The notes: a model not told the origin generated them from the sequence alone. Counted from the stretch's first letter, positions 1-6,895 are shown. The stretch: 7,251 nucleotides of DNA from DASUFH01 sp036274645 (GCA_036274645.1 DASUFH010000134.1:1-7251), one strand, 5' to 3'. Numbers and translations: made by a program.

Positions 1-25
1 CAATCAAGGGACAATCCCCTGATTG
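1..25. repeat. Hairpin 1 (inverted repeat at the left edge)
   Basis: CAATCA (1-6) pairs with TGATTG (20-25), and GGGA (8-11) pairs with TCCC (15-18) across a CAA loop. One A/C mismatch separates the two stem parts, giving 10 of 11 paired positions. TTT follows at 26-28, so on the plus strand it could be a weak terminator for a gene ending to the left, or part of a palindromic repeat cut by the window edge. The sequence does not decide between these. Confidence 0.45.
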
Positions 26-58
26 TTTGCCCTCACCTGTCGCTCGCTGCTCTCGCTC

Positions 59-89
59 CCTCCTCTCCCGGCGGAGCCGGGAGAGGAGG
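59..89. repeat. Hairpin 2 (14-bp perfect GC-rich palindrome)
   Basis: The left arm at 59-72 is perfectly complementary to the right arm at 76-89, with a three-base GGA loop: 14 uninterrupted pairs, mostly C/G, built around CTCCCGGC and GCCGGGAG. No T run follows on either strand, which argues against a standard intrinsic terminator. Strength, GC content and intergenic position fit a REP-type dispersed palindromic element or a Rho-independent-like 3' stabilising structure of the upstream operon. Copy number in the genome is unknown from this window. Confidence 0.6.
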
Positions 90-121
90 CGCCACTCCAG
101 TTGGCTCCCATACTCACGCTT

Positions 122-170
122 CGTTTGCGTTAATCTGCTGCAGCGAAGCTGCAGATCTGAGACGTAAACG
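122..170. repeat. Hairpin 3 (long compound stem-loop)
   Basis: The outer arms CGTTTGCGT (122-130) and ACGTAAACG (162-170) pair over nine positions, one a G-T wobble. Inside, ATCTGC (133-138) pairs with GCAGAT (151-156) and AGC (142-144) with GCT (148-150) around a GAA loop, leaving TGC (139-141) bulged. An alternative inner pairing is CTGCAGC (138-144) with GCTGCAG (148-154). The result is an interrupted stem about 49 bases long. It is more complex than a terminator and could be a structured repeat unit or a 3' RNA element. Confidence 0.45.
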
Positions 171-214
171 CGAATTCATTGCCTGAACTGAGCCCCAAAT
201 GTCTCAACTCCAGC

Positions 215-233
215 GGGCGGTCATAGACCGCCC
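215..233. repeat. Hairpin 4 (8-bp palindrome downstream of the stress-protein gene)
   Basis: GGGCGGTC (215-222) and GACCGCCC (226-233) form a perfect eight-pair stem with an ATA loop. It starts 38 bases beyond the stop of the minus-strand universal stress protein gene, where a transcript end is expected. On that strand the stem is followed by GCTGGAGTTG rather than T-rich sequence, so it is not a textbook terminator. It may still mark the 3' end of the operon or be one unit of the palindrome cluster. Confidence 0.5.
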
Positions 234-271
234 CTACAAGCAGACGCAGACGGGGACCCAGGACGGGGGCT

Positions 272-1090
272 TCATCTCACCAGCAGGAATGAACACGACA
301 GCCGCTCCGCCAGCGCCGCGAGATTCAATTCCGCCGTGTCTGGAGAAGCCGGCGCAATGACGGTCCTGGCGCCGACCTTCAGAAGCGATTCCGCGAGAGC
401 CCCGGGACTGCGTCCGGCCAGGAAACGATAGCGGGCGGAAACGCCGAATCCGGCCAGCAGGGCCTCCGCTTCGTGTCTCGTTTCGTCCGGATTGACGCCA
501 TCGAACAAAACGAACAGGAGACCCGTTCTTTCCCGGACGAGCGCGGCGGCAAACTCGAGCGCGCGCCTGGACGCCGGACTGCCATCGTAGAGGACCGCCA
601 GCGGGCCCTCACTTGCGGATCGTTCCGCCAGGAACACCGACGATGGACTCTGTTCGAGCAGCGAGCGGGAGACGGTTCCCAGGCGCACCGATTTCCGTAC
701 GGTCCATCCCGCGCGTCCGGCGATCGTCAATTCGGCTTCGGCGGCCGCCTTCAGGATTTCCCGCACGACGGCGCCGCGAACGACATGAAAGGACCATTCC
801 ACCTGCAGCCGATCGCCGGCCATGGCGGTGGCGCGCTGGGCCGCAGCCTCGCGGCGGCGGAGTTCGCGCTCGATCGATGAGAGATCAAGGGGCGTGGCGG
901 TTCCGAACGAGACCACGCTGGCAAAGGGGAGTTCCGCGGCGCGCAGAAGATCGATGTCTTCGACGAACATCCCGCGGAGTTCGGCGTTCAGGCTTGCCGC
1001 GAACCGGGCGGCCATCTCCACCGCGGCGAGACTCTCGGGCGACGCGTCAATCGCGACCAGGACAATGCGGCGGCGCGTTGGGGCGCTCAT
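272..1090 (-). CDS. Universal stress protein with tandem Usp domains
   Basis: This 272-residue cytoplasmic protein is a tandem UspA-family member. Domain 1 (about residues 8-155) opens with the hydrophobic strand and acidic residue of the fold (IVLVAIDASPES) and ends with a full G-2x-G-9x-G-T nucleotide-binding motif at G125, G128, G138 and T139, so it probably binds ATP. Domain 2 (about 163-272) starts similarly (LAVLYDGSPASRRALEF) but its C-terminal part lacks the glycine motif, so it is probably a structural partner. Tandem Usp proteins are known to act in starvation, oxidative or energy stress; the exact role here cannot be read. The ATG overlaps the stop of the protease gene as ATGA, and a GGAGGA (1103-1108) lies 12 bases upstream inside that gene, so translational coupling is likely. 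It appears to be the last gene of the operon. Confidence 0.92.
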   Translation of the reverse strand: MSAPTRRRIVLVAIDASPESLAAVEMAARFAASLNAELRGMFVEDIDLLRAAELPFASVVSFGTATPLDLSSIERELRRREAAAQRATAMAGDRLQVEWSFHVVRGAVVREILKAAAEAELTIAGRAGWTVRKSVRLGTVSRSLLEQSPSSVFLAERSASEGPLAVLYDGSPASRRALEFAAALVRERTGLLFVLFDGVNPDETRHEAEALLAGFGVSARYRFLAGRSPGALAESLLKVGARTVIAPASPDTAELNLAALAERLSCSFLLVR

Positions 1091-3507
1091 AACTTTGGCC
1101 GGTCCTCCGACGCCTTGACGAAGGCGATCTGCTTTGTCGCCATCTCGCGAAGACTCCGCTGAATGCGGTCCCCGAGAGAATCCGGCGCATAGGCGCCGGA
1201 TTCGTCGCGCGTTCCGTGCGGAATTCCCGTGAGGATTTCGATGCCCTGATCGATCGTCTCGACCGCGTAAACGTGAAACTGCCCGGCGCGCGCGGCCTCG
1301 ATCACGTCTTTCCGCAACATCAGGTGTTTGACGTTCGAGGCGGGGATCAGGACGCCCTGATCTCCGGTGAGACCGCGCTCGCGGCAGACGTCGAAGAACC
1401 CTTCGATCTTTTCATTTACGCCGCCGATGGGCTGCACCTGGCCTCTCTGGTTCACCGAGCCGGTGACCGCGAGCGACTGGCGTATTGGAGCGCCGGCAAT
1501 GGCGGAGAGCAGCGCGTAGAGTTCCGTCGACGAGGCGCTGTCGCCTTCGACGCCCGTGTACGATTGCTCGAACACCAGGCTGGCCGACAACGCCAGCGGG
1601 AAGTCGCGCGCATAGCGGGCGCCGAGGAATCCGGCAAGAATCAGGACGCCCTTGGAATGGATCGGCCCGGACAGCTCCACTTCCCGCTCGATGTCGACCA
1701 CCTCGCCCTTGCCGGGGCGGACGCGCGCCGTAATCCGGACAGGGTGGCCAAACGCATATTGGCCCAGCTGGAGCACGGAGAGTCCGTTGATCTGGCCGAT
1801 GGCTGCGCCGGTGGTGGCGATATAGATGGTGTGGCGCAGCACTTCGTCGCGCATCCGGTCGCGAACCCGGCTCGAGCGGAAAACCCTCGCTTCGATGGCT
1901 TTCTCGACGTCGTCGTCAGTCACGACATCACGCTTGTTCCGGCCCGCCTCGTAGTCCGACTCGCGCAGCAGATCCGAAAGGTCTCCGACCGCCAGGCTCA
2001 ATCGCTCCGCGTCTCCGGCGACTCGCGCCGCGTGTTCAACGAGCCGGGAGATGCCCGCGCGATTGAACGGCCGCAGGTCCCGCTTGCGGATGATGGCGGT
2101 GGCCAGGCGCGCATAGGCCTGCTGATTGGCAATCGAGCGGTTTGTGATTTCTTCGAAATCCGCCGATACCTTGAACAGTCCGCCAAAATCGGGATCGTGC
2201 TGGCAGAGCAGATAGTACAGGGAGCGATCTCCGATCAACGCAAGCTTCAGATTGAGTGGGGCATGTTCCGGCTCGAGAGATACCGTTGAGACAAGACTCA
2301 TGGCGTGTCCCAGGGGTTCGATTCGAATCTGCCGGGATTGAAGCGCCCTCTTGAGCCCTTCCCATGCGAACGGCGCCATCAGGATTTTGCGGGCGTCCAG
2401 AATCAGGTAGCCGCCGTTGGCGCGATGCAGCGCGCCGGCTCGGATGAGGCTGTAGTCGGTGACGAGAGCGCCCATCTGCGCCACGTGCTCGATTCGTCCG
2501 AGAAGGTTTTCGTATGTCGGGTTGTCTTCGTAGATGACCGGCGCGCCCTCGAGCGAGCCATTGTCGACGAGCACGTTTAGCGCATAGCGCTTCGACCAGA
2601 TGTTCGCTCCACCGGCGAGCGCGGCGGCCGGGTTGGCGGCCTGCGCCTCACCGAGCTGCTGGAAATCCCGGGCGTGTTCCGTGATGTCCTGCCGGACCTC
2701 CGCAAGATAGGCGAGCACTTCCGGCTGGTCGCCGTATCCGGAGGAGATTTCGTCAACCAGATGTCCGACGGCGAAGGCGGCGACTTCGCGGTTGAGCTCC
2801 TTGACCTGCGCCCTCATTTCGCGTTCCCATCGCGACGTCTGGCGAAGCACCATCTGGACTTCAGACTGGAGGTCCTGGATTTCCTTCTGCATCCGTTCGC
2901 GATCGGCGTCCGGCAGTTTGCGGAAATCGTCGGGTGACACGACCTCGCCATTGTCGCCTACAGGAGCGAACGCAATGCCGAGAGGCGTCTGAATCATCGT
3001 CAGGCCCCTGGCCTTCGCCTTCTTCTGAAGTTCTTCGAAGCCATGGGCGGGCTTGTCGCGGAATTCCTCCTCGATGGCGTGCAGCCTCGACTGGTATTCT
3101 TCCGTTTCAAATGCGCCCTCCAACGCCGTGTCGATTTCCTGGATCAGTTCTTCAATATCCTTCTTCAACCGGATTGCCATTCCGGCCGGAAGCATCAGCA
3201 GCCTGGGCTTGTTGGCGTCGGCCAGGTTGTTGACGTAGCAGATGTCCGGCGGTGAAGGCCGTCCTCGCGCGGCGGCCGAGACGTAGTGCTCGACGAGGTA
3301 GCGCCGTCCGACCCCCTCCGGTCCGTGGGCGAAGATGTTGTAACCATCGCCGTGAAGCTGGACGCCAAACTGCACCGCTTCGGCCGCGCGCTCCTGTCCG
3401 AAGATGACGGCGCCGTCGGTGATGTTCCGGGTTGTCTCGAATTCGAAGATGGACGGATCGCACGGCGTACGAAGGCGATCCGGTCCCAGTTCAAAGGGAT
3501 TGGCCAA
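1087..3507 (-). CDS. Lon-like ATP-dependent serine protease (COG1067, AAA_32 plus Lon_C type)
   Basis: This 806-residue predicted cytoplasmic protease has no membrane segment, unlike archaeal LonB. Its layout fits the COG1067 family: N-terminal AAA-like domain, a charged coiled-coil insertion (about residues 112-245), the second AAA half containing GALHRANGGYLILDAR (about 358-373), an alpha domain, and a C-terminal Lon peptidase domain (about 560-765). The dyad is intact: Ser657 in EGDSAS and Lys700 in GGVNEK, 43 residues apart as in E. coli and archaeal Lon. The nucleotide site is degraded: the P-loop reads GPEGVGRR (62-69), with Arg for the Walker Lys, and Walker B reads LILDA, with Ala for Glu. 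Pfam notes lost P-loop residues in AAA_32, so this is a family trait, but ATP hydrolysis is doubtful. The reading frame stays open upstream to another TTG at 3531; I chose TTG 3507 because AGGAGG sits four bases upstream. The gene lies 76 bases after the receptor and overlaps the stress-protein gene by 4 bases. Confidence 0.9.
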   Translation of the reverse strand: MANPFELGPDRLRTPCDPSIFEFETTRNITDGAVIFGQERAAEAVQFGVQLHGDGYNIFAHGPEGVGRRYLVEHYVSAAARGRPSPPDICYVNNLADANKPRLLMLPAGMAIRLKKDIEELIQEIDTALEGAFETEEYQSRLHAIEEEFRDKPAHGFEELQKKAKARGLTMIQTPLGIAFAPVGDNGEVVSPDDFRKLPDADRERMQKEIQDLQSEVQMVLRQTSRWEREMRAQVKELNREVAAFAVGHLVDEISSGYGDQPEVLAYLAEVRQDITEHARDFQQLGEAQAANPAAALAGGANIWSKRYALNVLVDNGSLEGAPVIYEDNPTYENLLGRIEHVAQMGALVTDYSLIRAGALHRANGGYLILDARKILMAPFAWEGLKRALQSRQIRIEPLGHAMSLVSTVSLEPEHAPLNLKLALIGDRSLYYLLCQHDPDFGGLFKVSADFEEITNRSIANQQAYARLATAIIRKRDLRPFNRAGISRLVEHAARVAGDAERLSLAVGDLSDLLRESDYEAGRNKRDVVTDDDVEKAIEARVFRSSRVRDRMRDEVLRHTIYIATTGAAIGQINGLSVLQLGQYAFGHPVRITARVRPGKGEVVDIEREVELSGPIHSKGVLILAGFLGARYARDFPLALSASLVFEQSYTGVEGDSASSTELYALLSAIAGAPIRQSLAVTGSVNQRGQVQPIGGVNEKIEGFFDVCRERGLTGDQGVLIPASNVKHLMLRKDVIEAARAGQFHVYAVETIDQGIEILTGIPHGTRDESGAYAPDSLGDRIQRSLREMATKQIAFVKASEDRPKL

Positions 3508-3511
3508 GCGT

Positions 3512-3517
3512 CCTCCT
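3512..3517 (-). promoter_or_regulatory. Shine-Dalgarno site fixing the protease start
   Basis: On the minus strand AGGAGG is followed by ACGC and then TTG at 3507. It is the strongest ribosome site seen in the window and lies inside the longer reading-frame extension that begins at TTG 3531. A perfect AGGAGG there would be unlikely if translation began at 3531, so it supports the shorter protein beginning M-A-N-P-F-E-L. Confidence 0.7.
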
Positions 3518-3552
3518 GTCCGACGAAACAAACGTTCCGATTACGTTCGCAT

Positions 3553-3614
3553 TCTATCGGTTCTGCCGCAATCCAGGCATCGTCTATCGGCTCAGCCGCA
3601 CTCCAAACTGCATC
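3553..3614 (-). repeat. Imperfect tandem repeat over the receptor gene's 3' end
   Basis: The segment 3583-3605 recurs at 3553-3575 with 20 of 23 bases identical, and a shared GCATC word follows after a small gap. The period is 30 bases. Read on the minus strand, the first copy is the receptor C-terminus EMQFGVRLSR plus TAG. The second, lying just past that stop in the same frame, reads TMPGLRQNR plus TAG, one codon shorter. This looks like an old tandem duplication of the last codons together with the stop. Confidence 0.6.
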
Positions 3615-6600
3615 TCGCGCGGGTTCTTCGCGCTGAATATGCGGCCGAAGTTGGCGTTGGAGGGAGTGTAGATCCGGTTGGGAATGTCAAAGTTCGTCGT
3701 GTTGAGAAGGTTGAAGATCTCCCAGCGGAACTCGAGGCGCGTCGGTTCATCGAGTGTCCATGTTTTGGCCAGCGCGAGATCGACATTCGAATATCCGGGA
3801 CCGAGAACGCTGTTGCGTGGCGCGTCGCCGAAAGTGAACTGGGCGGGAAGCGCAAATGCGGAGGTGTCGAACCAGCGATCCGGCGAGCGTTGCCCGCCCG
3901 GCAGATTGGGATCTCTCAACTGATCGGGGCGCTGCGCCGGTCCGGCGCCGATGTTTGCCTGGTCGATTCCGAGATTGACGGTGAAGGGAGCGCCGCTCTG
4001 AGCCGTGATCACCGCATTCACCCGCCAGCCCGCCAGCGCGGAATGGATGACGCCACGCGCATCCTGGAAGAACGGCAGCTCGTAGACGCCGCTGGCGACG
4101 AACTGATGGCGGTGGTCGAAGCTCGAGTGCGCCCATTCGCCGCCAGGCCCGACAAGGTTGTCGACGTTCTGGGGGAAGTTGCTTTCAGACTCCGTCGGAC
4201 CCGGGCTGGACGCGTCGTCTTTTGAAGTCGAGAGCGTGTAGCTGACGTTGTAAGCGAAATGGTTCTTCAACCGCCGCTCCGCCTTCAGGGTCAGACCGTG
4301 GTAAATCGACTTGCCGTCAAACCGGATGGCGTTGATCCGGCTCAACTCCGGAATGGGACGCCGCCCCTGAATTGATCCGGGGCCGGGCTGAGGCACGTTC
4401 AAGACCGTTGCGTTGTCGGCGCCCAGTGTCCACGTGCCCATGTAAGAGGCCTCGACTACCGTCGATCCGCCGATCCGCTGCTGGATGCCGCCGCTCCATG
4501 TCTGGCTGTATTCCACTCTGTACGCGTGATTCATCACGCCCGCGCCAATTGTTCCTGTGGCCGCAGCGGTGAGAATGTCGCTTGTTTCAAGCGTGGGAAC
4601 CGTGGTCGTCACGGGCACGTCGACCTGTTTGGTGAAGAAGAAGGGCAGATTTCGGGCAAACGCGGTCTGCACGCTGTACGCCCATTGATTGAGAAAGATT
4701 CCGTAGCCGCCACGAATGACCGTCCGGGAGTCGTTGAGCGTCCAGGCAAAGCCCAGCCGCGGGGCAAGCCGGATCGGACTGTCCTCGAGCAGGCCGCGGT
4801 TCCATCCGGCTTCCGCAGACGTCACGTACGGAATGGGGATCAGGGGCAGGAGCGCCTGCGCGCCCGCATCGATCGCGCCGGTGTCGTCGCTGGCGATGAC
4901 GAATCGGCCGCCAGGAACAGTCGTGTCGACGGAGGCCAGACGATTGCGCGCATCCGTCATGTGCTGGTTGTGTTCAACGCGCAATCCCGCGTTGAAGGTC
5001 AGGTTGCGCCGGGCGCGCCAGTCGTCCTGAATGTAGAGGTGGAGCCACGCGGTCCGTCCCTCTTCGTCGCCGCGCCCGATGCCCGACACGGCGGTCACGG
5101 GATAGCCGAGAAGAAAATCGGCCAGGGCGTTGCCGCTGAACTGGCCCGTGTAGGTGAAAACGCCGCGCGCATTGTCCGGTTGCTCAACACGCATCTGCAG
5201 ATGAAAGAAATACGCTCCGAATTTGATCCGGTGAGCGCCGCGATCGAGCATGACATTGTCGTACAGCTCGAAGTGCTGGTTGTTGCGGTACGTGAATGAC
5301 GAGGGATCTCCCATGACGCTGTACAGGCCGCCGGTCGAAATCTGCGGATAGCCGGCGTCGCGCGGATCCGTGGTCACGCCGAGGAGCCCGTTGTCGGCGG
5401 CGAAGCTTGCGCCCTGGTTGAGGCTTCTCTGTCCTCCTTCCACGGACAGCCATCCGAAGCGAAGTTCATTCAGCGCGCCGGCGCCAAACGTGTGGGTGTA
5501 GCCGGCCGCAAGATTGTAGGTACGCGTTGTGAGCCGCCGTCCGAAGCCGGGCACGAGCGATTCCTGCAGAACGCTGGTTCCGAACGGCTGGAGATCGTCG
5601 GCGTCGAATGTGCTGAAGCGGGCGTACGCCTGATCCGCATCGGAAAACCGGTGGTCCAATCGCACGCTGAGCTGATCGATGTCCCGGGTGGATTGCTCGA
5701 TCGCGGTCAGATTCTGACCTTCGCCCGAGGCGGTGGCCTGCGGAATCTTAAATAGAAACGCGGCCGCAATCGGATCGATGCGGTCGGACGGAATCCTGTT
5801 CCCTGGAAAAGGCGTACAGGCCGCCGTGGGATCGCAGATCGTCCCGAGGCCCGAGAAGTCACCCTTCCGGACGGCGTCACCGGGGACGGAAAAAGTTTTG
5901 GTCAGCGAGCGGTCCATGCGGAGTCCTTCGTAGCTGAGGAAGAAGAACGTCCGGTCCCGTTGGATCGGTCCTCCAAGCGCTCCTCCGAACTGGTGCTGGC
6001 GCAGCGGTGGCACGGGCGAGTTACGGGCAAAGTAATTGGGCGCGTCGAACGTGTCGTCGCGGAGGAACTCAAACAGACTGCCGTGAATGTCATTGCTGCC
6101 GGCGCGGGTGGCGACGTTGATCAGCGCCGAGGCTTTCCCGCCGAATTCGGCGGGGTACATCGATTTCAGAATCTTGAATTCCTGCACCGAGTCGACCGAT
6201 GGGTTGACCACGAGGTTGTTGAAGAGTTCGTCGGTGACCTTGACGCCGTCCAGCAGATAGATATTGTGACCGGCGCGCTGACCGCCGATATTGGGCAGCG
6301 GGCCGGCCTGCTGCAGCGCCTCGCCGCGCGTTCCGCCCGGGGGGATAACGACCCCGTCGCTCAGTTGCGTCAGGGAGAGGACGGCGCGGCCGTTCAGCGG
6401 AATCTGGACGACTTCACGATTCTCAATGACGTCACCGATTTCGGCCGTCGACGTCTGGACGAGCGCTTCGCCATCGTCGACCGTGATGGCTTGCGCCACT
6501 CCTTCGAGAGCCAGCGTGAACGTCAGGTCCAGGCTCCGCCCAATCTCCAGCGCGACGCCGTGACGGGCCTGGTCCGTGAACGCGGGCGCGGAAACGGTGA

Positions 6601-6835
6601 TGTCCCAGAGACCGGTCTGGAGCGCGGGCAGGAAGAATCGGCCGCGATCATCAGTCATCCGCGTTGCCGAAAACCCGGTTGCGGGATGCCGCGCGATCAC
6701 TGTTGCGCCATAAAGCGCGGCGCCGGACGTGTCGTAGACCGCGCCGCCGATCTCTCCCGTGTTGGCCTGCGCCGCCAGTCCCGCGGCGAAAGCCAGAATC
6801 AACAGTCCTGCGATAAATAGAGATTTTCCCGGCAT
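3584..6835 (-). CDS. Oar-like TonB-dependent receptor with carboxypeptidase-regulatory domain
   Basis: This 1083-residue outer-membrane protein begins with a signal peptide (positive K4, hydrophobic 5-21, likely cleavage after AQA at residue 24). A CarboxypepD_reg/Cna-B-like beta-sandwich follows (about 26-110: GEIGGAVYDTSGAALYGATV and TDDRGRFFLPAL). A plug domain (about 125-245) carries QIPLNGR, IGGQRAGHNIYLLDGV and EFGGKASALINVATRAGSN, then a long beta-barrel opens with HGSLFEFLRD and HQFGGALGGP...DRTFFFLSYEGLR. This order is characteristic of the Oar-like receptors that are numerous in Acidobacteriota; related proteins take up large substrates such as glycans, but the ligand here cannot be read. 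No TonB box is evident. The ATG is well placed ahead of the signal peptide but lacks a clear ribosome site. The protein ends in RLSR rather than the aromatic residue usual for outer-membrane barrels. It is probably the first gene of the minus-strand operon. Confidence 0.93.
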   Translation of the reverse strand: MPGKSLFIAGLLILAFAAGLAAQANTGEIGGAVYDTSGAALYGATVIARHPATGFSATRMTDDRGRFFLPALQTGLWDITVSAPAFTDQARHGVALEIGRSLDLTFTLALEGVAQAITVDDGEALVQTSTAEIGDVIENREVVQIPLNGRAVLSLTQLSDGVVIPPGGTRGEALQQAGPLPNIGGQRAGHNIYLLDGVKVTDELFNNLVVNPSVDSVQEFKILKSMYPAEFGGKASALINVATRAGSNDIHGSLFEFLRDDTFDAPNYFARNSPVPPLRQHQFGGALGGPIQRDRTFFFLSYEGLRMDRSLTKTFSVPGDAVRKGDFSGLGTICDPTAACTPFPGNRIPSDRIDPIAAAFLFKIPQATASGEGQNLTAIEQSTRDIDQLSVRLDHRFSDADQAYARFSTFDADDLQPFGTSVLQESLVPGFGRRLTTRTYNLAAGYTHTFGAGALNELRFGWLSVEGGQRSLNQGASFAADNGLLGVTTDPRDAGYPQISTGGLYSVMGDPSSFTYRNNQHFELYDNVMLDRGAHRIKFGAYFFHLQMRVEQPDNARGVFTYTGQFSGNALADFLLGYPVTAVSGIGRGDEEGRTAWLHLYIQDDWRARRNLTFNAGLRVEHNQHMTDARNRLASVDTTVPGGRFVIASDDTGAIDAGAQALLPLIPIPYVTSAEAGWNRGLLEDSPIRLAPRLGFAWTLNDSRTVIRGGYGIFLNQWAYSVQTAFARNLPFFFTKQVDVPVTTTVPTLETSDILTAAATGTIGAGVMNHAYRVEYSQTWSGGIQQRIGGSTVVEASYMGTWTLGADNATVLNVPQPGPGSIQGRRPIPELSRINAIRFDGKSIYHGLTLKAERRLKNHFAYNVSYTLSTSKDDASSPGPTESESNFPQNVDNLVGPGGEWAHSSFDHRHQFVASGVYELPFFQDARGVIHSALAGWRVNAVITAQSGAPFTVNLGIDQANIGAGPAQRPDQLRDPNLPGGQRSPDRWFDTSAFALPAQFTFGDAPRNSVLGPGYSNVDLALAKTWTLDEPTRLEFRWEIFNLLNTTNFDIPNRIYTPSNANFGRIFSAKNPREMQFGVRLSR

Positions 6836-6865
6836 CGGGTGTGGACGCTAACAGAGGGCGGGAGA

Positions 6866-6895
6866 ACCTGTTGTAAGGGTCTTGTAAAAACAGGT
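6866..6895. promoter_or_regulatory. Candidate response-regulator operator in the divergent spacer
   Basis: Two TTGTAA copies at 6871-6876 and 6882-6887 are spaced exactly 11 bases apart, one helical turn, the arrangement bound by tandem OmpR/PhoB-family regulators. They sit between ACCTGTT (6866-6872) and AACAGGT (6889-6895), a perfect seven-base inverted repeat that slightly overlaps the first copy. The element lies 31 bases upstream of the receptor ATG and 48 bases upstream of the response-regulator ATG. That the neighbouring regulator binds here is inference. Confidence 0.45.

Larger units (their letters stand above)
1..271. other. Intergenic region with a hairpin cluster, no gene seen
   Basis: No coding region is supported here on either strand. 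The stretch lies downstream of the universal stress protein stop and reaches the left window edge, so whatever gene lies beyond cannot be seen. Four separate inverted repeats occur at 1-25, 59-89, 122-170 and 215-233. The sequence between 26 and 58 is pyrimidine-rich, with repeated CGCT/CTC words. None of the hairpins is followed by a long T run in the direction of the upstream minus-strand operon, so no canonical intrinsic terminator can be named. Confidence 0.7.

Noticed and set aside
1..233. Possible CRISPR array in the left flank
   Set aside because: The four palindromes differ in sequence and spacing; there is no recurring direct repeat or uniform spacer.
215..233. Intrinsic terminator of the minus-strand operon
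   Set aside because: The stem is good and well placed, but no T run follows it on the minus strand, so I kept it only as a hairpin.
473..1118. Several plus-strand open frames opposite the universal stress protein gene
   Set aside because: Low-complexity Arg/Pro/Ser-rich translations typical of shadow frames in GC-rich DNA; the minus-strand Usp protein explains the region.
1216..2289. 357-codon open frame on the plus strand opposite the protease gene
   Set aside because: It is a high-GC antisense shadow: composition is Arg/Asp/Ala-rich with no recognisable domain, and the minus strand encodes a clearly conserved Lon-type protein over the same bases.
3508..3583. Separate promoter for the protease gene in the 76-base spacer
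   Set aside because: A TAGAAT word is present, but no convincing -35 hexamer lies 16-18 bases upstream of it.
3404..4225. 273-codon plus-strand open frame spanning the protease start, the spacer and the receptor 3' end
   Set aside because: It crosses gene boundaries without any domain or ribosome site and mirrors codon structure of the minus-strand genes.
4526..5299. 257-codon plus-strand open frame inside the receptor gene
   Set aside because: No recognisable motif; lies wholly antisense to the beta-barrel coding region and fits a GC-driven shadow frame.
5960..6820. 286-codon plus-strand open frame antisense to the receptor N-terminal half
   Set aside because: The opposite strand encodes signal peptide, regulatory domain and plug in order; the antisense product shows no domain.
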